A stretch of 10,352 nucleotides of DNA from an uncultured Azospirillum sp. (GTDB taxonomy: Bacteria > Pseudomonadota > Alphaproteobacteria > RF32 > CAG-239): positions 1-10,352 of the forward strand of contig CABUAP010000030.1 in assembly GCA_902489675.1 (NCBI GenBank), given 5' to 3'. The translations under genes were made by a program, and so were the position numbers. The notes under the pieces were generated by a model. The model worked only from the letters and a program-made list of their open reading frames with translations, searched no databases and was not told where the DNA came from. Shown in pieces: positions 7,039-10,352 of the stretch; position 1 is the stretch's first letter, and every line of letters begins with the position of its first letter.

Positions 7039-8709
7039 TTACTTCCGGCGGCTTTTAAGCAGCGGGATAAAACCTAACAAATAGTGTTTGGTCTTTTTTC
7101 CGGCGGAAGAAACCTTCTTTTTCCATAACGGCAGCAAGTTAAACAGCCAATATAACCGATCACCATCACCGTTTTCCCGGACTTTCAGCAGAGGAACGAA
7201 ACCAAACAAATAATGGCGGGATAACGTATGCCAGCGTTTATATTTCGATTTTTTATCCAATTTTTCCATAATTTGAGGATAATGCGCCAAAACAGCCGCA
7301 AGCTGAACATCATTTCCGCCGCCGATGACATTTTCTTTCCAAAGAGTTCCTTGTTCCTGACTTCCCGGCACCATTTTCAGCCGGTTATAGGGTTTGGCAA
7401 TCAGATTTATTTTGACATTATTCAGAACCGCCATTGCCCAAAACCAAATATCATCGGCTTTAGGCGCCAGCGATAAGAACAAATCCTCGTTTAAAACATC
7501 CTGATACAAACAATGGGGCGGATATAAAACCCCGCCGACACCGGTCATAAAATTATTAAATGACGGCGTCAATTTGTTCGCTTCATAATTCCATTTTTGA
7601 TAAGGCGCAACTTTCTTGCCGGCCCGCAATATTTGATGGCAGCGGGCGGCGTGGATCATCTCCGGATTTTCCGCATAAGCAAACAACAGATTTTGCAGCC
7701 AGTCCTGCGGATACAAAATATCATCATCAACCGTTATCAACACCCGATCGGGAAAGGCTCTCAGGGCAGGAATCAGCTTTGTATAAGAACCGATATCTTT
7801 GGTATATCTGATTTCCAGCCCCTCCTTCTGCAAAACCAGCAGATCCGGCGGCAGATCACGCTCCCGGCCGGGAAATTCACTTTCGCCCAGCCATAAAATA
7901 ATTTTGGCCGGCACCGTTTGCGCCTGCAGCGATTTGACAGTATCTGCCACATACCTAATCCGCGCAGGATAAGAAGTCAGAGTAATAATCGGATCAACAA
8001 ACAAAGTCCTTTCGCCCGGCCGGCCATATTTTATAATATCCTCCCGCGAATAATATTTCTGCAATATCTGCAGCCTTTCGGCCAAGTGCCGCTGCTTTCC
8101 CTGCTCTGAGACACCGGAACTGATCCCGCAATCATAAAAATCGGCAATCAAAAACGGCAGATAATAAAATTTTTCACCGGCTAACGCACATTGAATAAAC
8201 TTTTCAAGATCCGAAACAATTTTTAGTTCTTCATTATACAAACCATGTTTTGTAAATATCTCTTTCTGGATAAAAGTTCCCTGATGACACAGCACATCAG
8301 CAATCAAATATTGTGCATCGACAGGCCGGTTATATAATCGGATATACTTACGATAGGAAAAATATGCCGGTCCATACAAAACAGCCGCGTCATAATCTTT
8401 TCCTTCACCAAATGTTTTGTACAGGACATCATTATCATAAAAAGCGTCACCGCCGTTCATAAAATTGAGCCATTTGCCGTTTGCCTTTACAATACCTTTG
8501 TTCATGGCATTGTAAACGCCATTATCCGGTTCTGAGATTAATAGATCTATCCGATCCTTATATTCATTCAAAATATCCAGCGTGCCGTCGGTCGAACCGC
8601 CGTCGACAACGATCCATTCAAAATCCTGCCAGCTTTGATTGACAATACTTTCACAGGTTTTGCGAATATTTTTTTCATTGTAGCAAATGGTGATTATGGA
8701 TAACTTCAT
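7039..8709 (-). CDS. Two-domain glycosyltransferase with repeated C-terminal tail
   Basis: Residues 1 to about 225 are a GT2-type GT-A domain: MKLSIITICYNE, VVDGGSTDGT (34-43), SEPDNGVYNAMNKG and FMNGGDAF, with G86-G87-D88 at the metal/nucleotide site. This resembles colanic- and capsule-type transferases. Residues 237 to about 480 form a second GT-A-like unit of another lineage: DPIITLTSYPARI, AQTVPAKIILWLGESEFP, SYTKLIPAL, VDDDILYP with D328-D330, and ADDIWFW (418-424). A linkage-forming enzyme with two sugar-transfer steps is likely; substrates are unknown. Residues 499-556 hold three copies of a YLFGFxPLLK-type repeat shared with the neighbouring GT8 protein. There is no signal peptide or strong membrane span, so the protein is probably cytoplasmic at the inner-membrane face. 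The ATG is 3 bases after the GT8 stop, with AAGGA eight bases before it, inside the GT8 gene. It is probably the last gene of the glycan operon. Confidence 0.88.
   Translation of the reverse strand: MKLSIITICYNEKNIRKTCESIVNQSWQDFEWIVVDGGSTDGTLDILNEYKDRIDLLISEPDNGVYNAMNKGIVKANGKWLNFMNGGDAFYDNDVLYKTFGEGKDYDAAVLYGPAYFSYRKYIRLYNRPVDAQYLIADVLCHQGTFIQKEIFTKHGLYNEELKIVSDLEKFIQCALAGEKFYYLPFLIADFYDCGISSGVSEQGKQRHLAERLQILQKYYSREDIIKYGRPGERTLFVDPIITLTSYPARIRYVADTVKSLQAQTVPAKIILWLGESEFPGRERDLPPDLLVLQKEGLEIRYTKDIGSYTKLIPALRAFPDRVLITVDDDILYPQDWLQNLLFAYAENPEMIHAARCHQILRAGKKVAPYQKWNYEANKLTPSFNNFMTGVGGVLYPPHCLYQDVLNEDLFLSLAPKADDIWFWAMAVLNNVKINLIAKPYNRLKMVPGSQEQGTLWKENVIGGGNDVQLAAVLAHYPQIMEKLDKKSKYKRWHTLSRHYLFGFVPLLKVRENGDGDRLYWLFNLLPLWKKKVSSAGKKTKHYLLGFIPLLKSRRK
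7042..7215 (-). repeat. Three-unit protein repeat tail of the two-domain glycosyltransferase
   Basis: Residues 499-556 contain three units with a period of 21-22 residues: HYLFGFVPLLKVR (from 499), YWLFNLLPLWKKK (from 520) and HYLLGFIPLLKSRRK (from 542). Each is aromatic-hydrophobic, has a central Pro, and ends in basic residues. The second and third units, including their spacer, closely match the two units at the end of the GT8 protein. The shape suggests a membrane-surface anchor or docking tag; this is inference. Confidence 0.8.
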
Positions 8710-8712
8710 TGT

Positions 8713-9750
8713 TTATTTCCTTTTTATTTTCAAAAACGGGATAAAACCGAACAGATAATATTTTACCCGATGTCCGTTTGATGAAATTTTCCGCTTCCAC
8801 AACGGCAGAAAACCGAACAGATAATATTTTTGACTGCAAAATTGTTTCACCGGCTGCGGTTTTGTTTGAGCCGCAACAGACTTTGGCGCCGGAACAGGAA
8901 CCATCAACCGACGATTTAACGAAATGCCGGCAAAAGGTGACCGACGGTAATACTCGTCCCACAGATCGCCAAATGTACCGTTCAGCACTTTCCACGGACG
9001 ATAGCTGCTTTCCCCGGCAAAATGAATTAGTGCCGCATCACTTTGCATTTCGCCGTCATCTGCGTAGTCTGTACCATAAAAAGAATTGATTTCCTGCTGA
9101 GTATAACCGTACGCACGATAAAGAGGGATCATTGCGTTATATTTTAAGGCAACCCATTTTACCCGGTCTTTAAATACAAAATTAAAAGCATCCTGATCCA
9201 TACACCGCCATTCGGGATGTTCTTTTTTGGCTGCCAGCAGTTTCTCCCCGCAATTTTCCTGCCGCATTTCCTTTAGATTTAACAACATCACACCGGAGTT
9301 AAAATATTTTTCCACCCCGGTTTTTTCATGAAAATGCTGTTTGAGCTCACCCCCCATATCCCGCACGGCGGCAACTAAAAAGCCGTCAAGACCGGTAGCG
9401 TAAAACTCTCTTAGATCGCAACGCACTAAAATATCGCCGTCTATATACAAAACCTTGTCGGCATTCAGAACAGATGCCAGATCAAATTTTAAAGCCGCGC
9501 TGTGAGGAACATGAGTTTTAACCTGTATCTGATCGTATTTGGCCGTATCTGTTTCAATAAAATCAATTTTAACCTTGTCCGCGGCAAGCTTTGCCAGCCG
9601 TTCTCTGTTAAAACGACTGACACCGGCAACCAATAGATAAAAATGATAAACAGACTCCGCATTCTTATGACAAACCGCCGATGTTATGGCAACCGCCGTC
9701 GGGATGACATAATTATTGTCCGTAATCATACATATATTAACTTCATGCAT
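8713..9750 (-). CDS. GT8 family glycosyltransferase with repeated C-terminal tail
   Basis: This is a retaining glycosyltransferase of the LgtC/RfaI (GT8) type, which usually adds galactose or glucose from a UDP-sugar to lipopolysaccharide or another surface glycan; the sugar here is unknown. Numbered from the ATG at 9750 (345 residues): nucleotide-binding start MHEVNICMITDNNYVIPTAV; DxD metal site D104-G-D106 in KVLYIDGDILV; YFNSGVMLLNL (149-159); MDQDAFN (184-190); and the C-terminal metal-ligand motif H243-FAGESSYRPWK. Residues 308-345 are two copies of the YYLFGFxPxxK repeat, joined to the catalytic part by an Ala/Pro-rich linker (about 284-302). The frame stays open further upstream to 9828, but that extension lies in the preceding gene; ATG 9750 has GGAG eight bases before it and begins the GT8 fold. 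It overlaps the upstream nucleotidyltransferase gene by 8 bases. Confidence 0.92.
   Translation of the reverse strand: MHEVNICMITDNNYVIPTAVAITSAVCHKNAESVYHFYLLVAGVSRFNRERLAKLAADKVKIDFIETDTAKYDQIQVKTHVPHSAALKFDLASVLNADKVLYIDGDILVRCDLREFYATGLDGFLVAAVRDMGGELKQHFHEKTGVEKYFNSGVMLLNLKEMRQENCGEKLLAAKKEHPEWRCMDQDAFNFVFKDRVKWVALKYNAMIPLYRAYGYTQQEINSFYGTDYADDGEMQSDAALIHFAGESSYRPWKVLNGTFGDLWDEYYRRSPFAGISLNRRLMVPVPAPKSVAAQTKPQPVKQFCSQKYYLFGFLPLWKRKISSNGHRVKYYLFGFIPFLKIKRK
8716..8829 (-). repeat. Two-unit protein repeat tail of the GT8 protein
   Basis: Residues 308-329 and 330-345 are tandem units with a 22-residue period: KYYLFGFLPLWKRK plus spacer ISSNGHRV, then KYYLFGFIPFLKIKRK. At the DNA level a 22-base block is identical at 8743-8764 and 8809-8830, exactly 66 bases apart. 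This indicates recent duplication or gene conversion of the unit. Confidence 0.85.
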
Positions 9751-10168
9751 TGTCTTTCTCCGCAAATTTTCGCAAATCCGTTGTCGAGCGACGCGGCAGC
9801 TCACCTTTTGGCTCCCGCGGCAGCACAATATAACGAATATTCAATTTTTCGCATAACCGGCGTTTTTCTTCCGTTGCGCCGTCTTCATTAACCACAAAGA
9901 TATCCGGGCAGACAGCTTCAAGCTCCGGCAGAAAATCGAGCATCCCCAAACCGGAGCTGATAAACGCTTGATGAACGAAACGAACGGAAGAAACCAAATA
10001 TAAACGTTCGCTTTCGGAACATACCGGCATCCGCTTTTTTAATTCCCAAATTGTTCTGTCGGAACCAATGGCCACATAGAGATCACCGTAAGCGGCCGCT
10101 TTTTCGAAGAAACAAATATGCCCCGAATGCATAAGATCAAAGCATCCTGATACAAATACTTTAGTCAT
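9743..10168 (-). CDS. HxGH nucleotidyltransferase (cytidylyl-/adenylyltransferase family)
   Basis: This is a single-domain nucleotidyltransferase of the TagD/HldE-type superfamily. It would transfer CMP or AMP from CTP or ATP to a phosphorylated sugar, polyol or similar substrate, making an activated precursor for surface-glycan synthesis. Visible motifs are the N-terminal GCFDLMHSGHI with H14 and H17 (HxGH), the AIGSD turn (about 35-39), PDIFVVNEDG (about 89-98) and a C-terminal RSTTDLRK that fits the R-x-S-T-T nucleotide-binding signature. At 141 residues it is about the length of TagD (about 130). The frame opens at a GTG at 10174, but ATG 10168 is preferred because AGGTGA (10176-10171) is then correctly spaced as its Shine-Dalgarno. 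Its TGA overlaps the GT8 start by 8 bases. It is the first visible gene of the cassette. Superfamily sure; substrate and nucleotide unknown. Confidence 0.88.
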   Translation of the reverse strand: MTKVFVSGCFDLMHSGHICFFEKAAAYGDLYVAIGSDRTIWELKKRMPVCSESERLYLVSSVRFVHQAFISSGLGMLDFLPELEAVCPDIFVVNEDGATEEKRRLCEKLNIRYIVLPREPKGELPRRSTTDLRKFAEKDNA

Positions 10169-10170
10169 AG

Positions 10171-10176
10171 TCACCT
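10171..10176 (-). promoter_or_regulatory. Ribosome binding site deciding the nucleotidyltransferase start
   Basis: AGGTGA on the minus strand matches the 16S complement, with AGG five bases from the ATG at 10168. The alternative GTG start at 10174 lies inside this element and has no Shine-Dalgarno of its own. Confidence 0.6.
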
Positions 10177-10192
10177 GTAATAGTTTGTTTAG

Positions 10193-10217
10193 GTAAAAAA
10201 AGGATCCTTTTTTTTAC
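10193..10217. repeat. A/T-rich palindrome centred on GGATCC, copy 1
   Basis: GTA7 GGATCC T8 AC is an almost perfect palindrome (one extra T), lying 25 bases upstream of the nucleotidyltransferase start codon. A 20-base core (10193-10212) is identical to 10325-10344. As a hairpin it would be mostly A-U pairs around GATC, a weak intrinsic terminator at best. It could also be an operator for a dimeric DNA-binding protein. Confidence 0.7.
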
Positions 10218-10320
10218 ACATATTTTGGGGGAGCTTTTGAGGAACAGATAACAAAAAAATTGTGATTAAAAAAGAAATTTCTAATGATTTTTTGGCAGAA
10301 AATTGTATACAGGTTAAAAA
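10218..10320. other. Gene-free segment between the two GGATCC palindromes
   Basis: No open reading frame, tRNA or convincing sigma-70 promoter is seen here. The segment is strongly A/T-rich with one GGGGGAG run (10227-10233). It contains a 10-base perfect palindrome AGAAATTTCT (10273-10282), flanked by looser inverted A and T runs (about 10252-10295) that could fold into an imperfect hairpin. It is probably the leader or promoter region of the leftward glycan operon, or of a gene to the right of the window. Confidence 0.4.
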
Positions 10321-10352
10321 TGTAGTAAAAAAAGGATCCTTTTTCTACTACA
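10321..10352. repeat. Extended palindrome centred on GGATCC, copy 2
   Basis: Two 16-base arms, TGTAGTAAAAAAAGGA and TCCTTTTTCTACTACA, pair with a single A-C mismatch (10328 with 10345). The palindrome runs to the last base of the window, so it may be longer. The outer TGTAGTA/TACTACA arms are absent from copy 1. A hairpin from it would be much more stable than copy 1 and, read leftward or rightward, would be followed by unknown or A-rich sequence. Confidence 0.75.

Noticed and set aside
8675..8995. 106-residue minus-strand frame containing a repeated KILSVRF
   Set aside because: The apparent repeat is the out-of-frame reading of the 22-base duplication in the GT8 tail. The GT8 frame has catalytic motifs, so this one is a shadow.
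9751..9828. N-terminal extension of the GT8 gene up to 9828
   Set aside because: It would lie inside the nucleotidyltransferase gene, adds Arg/Cys-rich sequence unlike GT8 proteins, and ATG 9750 has a good Shine-Dalgarno and starts the fold.
10314..10328. Possible second CtrA box, TTAA-N7-GTAA
   Set aside because: One half-site differs from the consensus, and the sequence is part of the A-rich palindrome arm. No promoter is visible next to it.
10193..10352. CRISPR-like repeat pair
   Set aside because: Only two copies, 132 bases apart, with A/T-rich palindromic repeats of different length and no further units or cas genes.

Overview
The window looks like a chromosomal segment of an alphaproteobacterium of moderate-to-low GC content. 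The main evidence is a full-length CtrA, the cell-cycle master regulator of this class, at the left edge. A YqgE/AlgH protein, a ScsB-like DsbD and a single-domain M16 peptidase are consistent with that. No mobile-element genes, tRNA, rRNA or CRISPR array can be supported. Coding density is high, and no gene-free stretch exceeds 300 bases.

Left part (1-4129). ctrA reads rightward and converges on yqgE, which reads leftward. A hairpin with A/T-rich flanks between them can terminate both. yqgE and a large ScsB/DsbD-type membrane thiol reductase gene are divergent, separated by about 75-90 bases. That gap holds an exact TTAA-N7-TTAA CtrA-type box, overlapping the likely -35 of yqgE and lying about 21 bases before the dsbD start codon.

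Middle part (4113-6952, all leftward). An M16 zinc peptidase gene is followed by a Schlafen AlbA_2-domain gene, which overlaps rnhA (RNase HI) by four bases (ATGA). The 3' end of rnhA overlaps the 3' end of dsbD by 17 bases on the opposite strand.

Right part (7039-10168, all leftward). This is a compact surface-glycan cassette: an HxGH nucleotidyltransferase, a GT8 glycosyltransferase and a two-domain glycosyltransferase. The first two overlap by 8 bases; the second and third are 3 bases apart. The two glycosyltransferases have unrelated catalytic domains but end in the same short repeated tail, Tyr-x-Leu-Phe-Gly-Phe-x-Pro-Leu-Leu/Trp-Lys followed by basic residues. There are three units in one and two in the other. 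This shared C-terminal tag is the most unusual feature of the window.

Right edge (10169-10352). This gene-free stretch carries two copies of an A/T-rich palindrome centred on GGATCC, 132 bases apart. The second has extended arms and runs to the end of the window. Their function is unknown.
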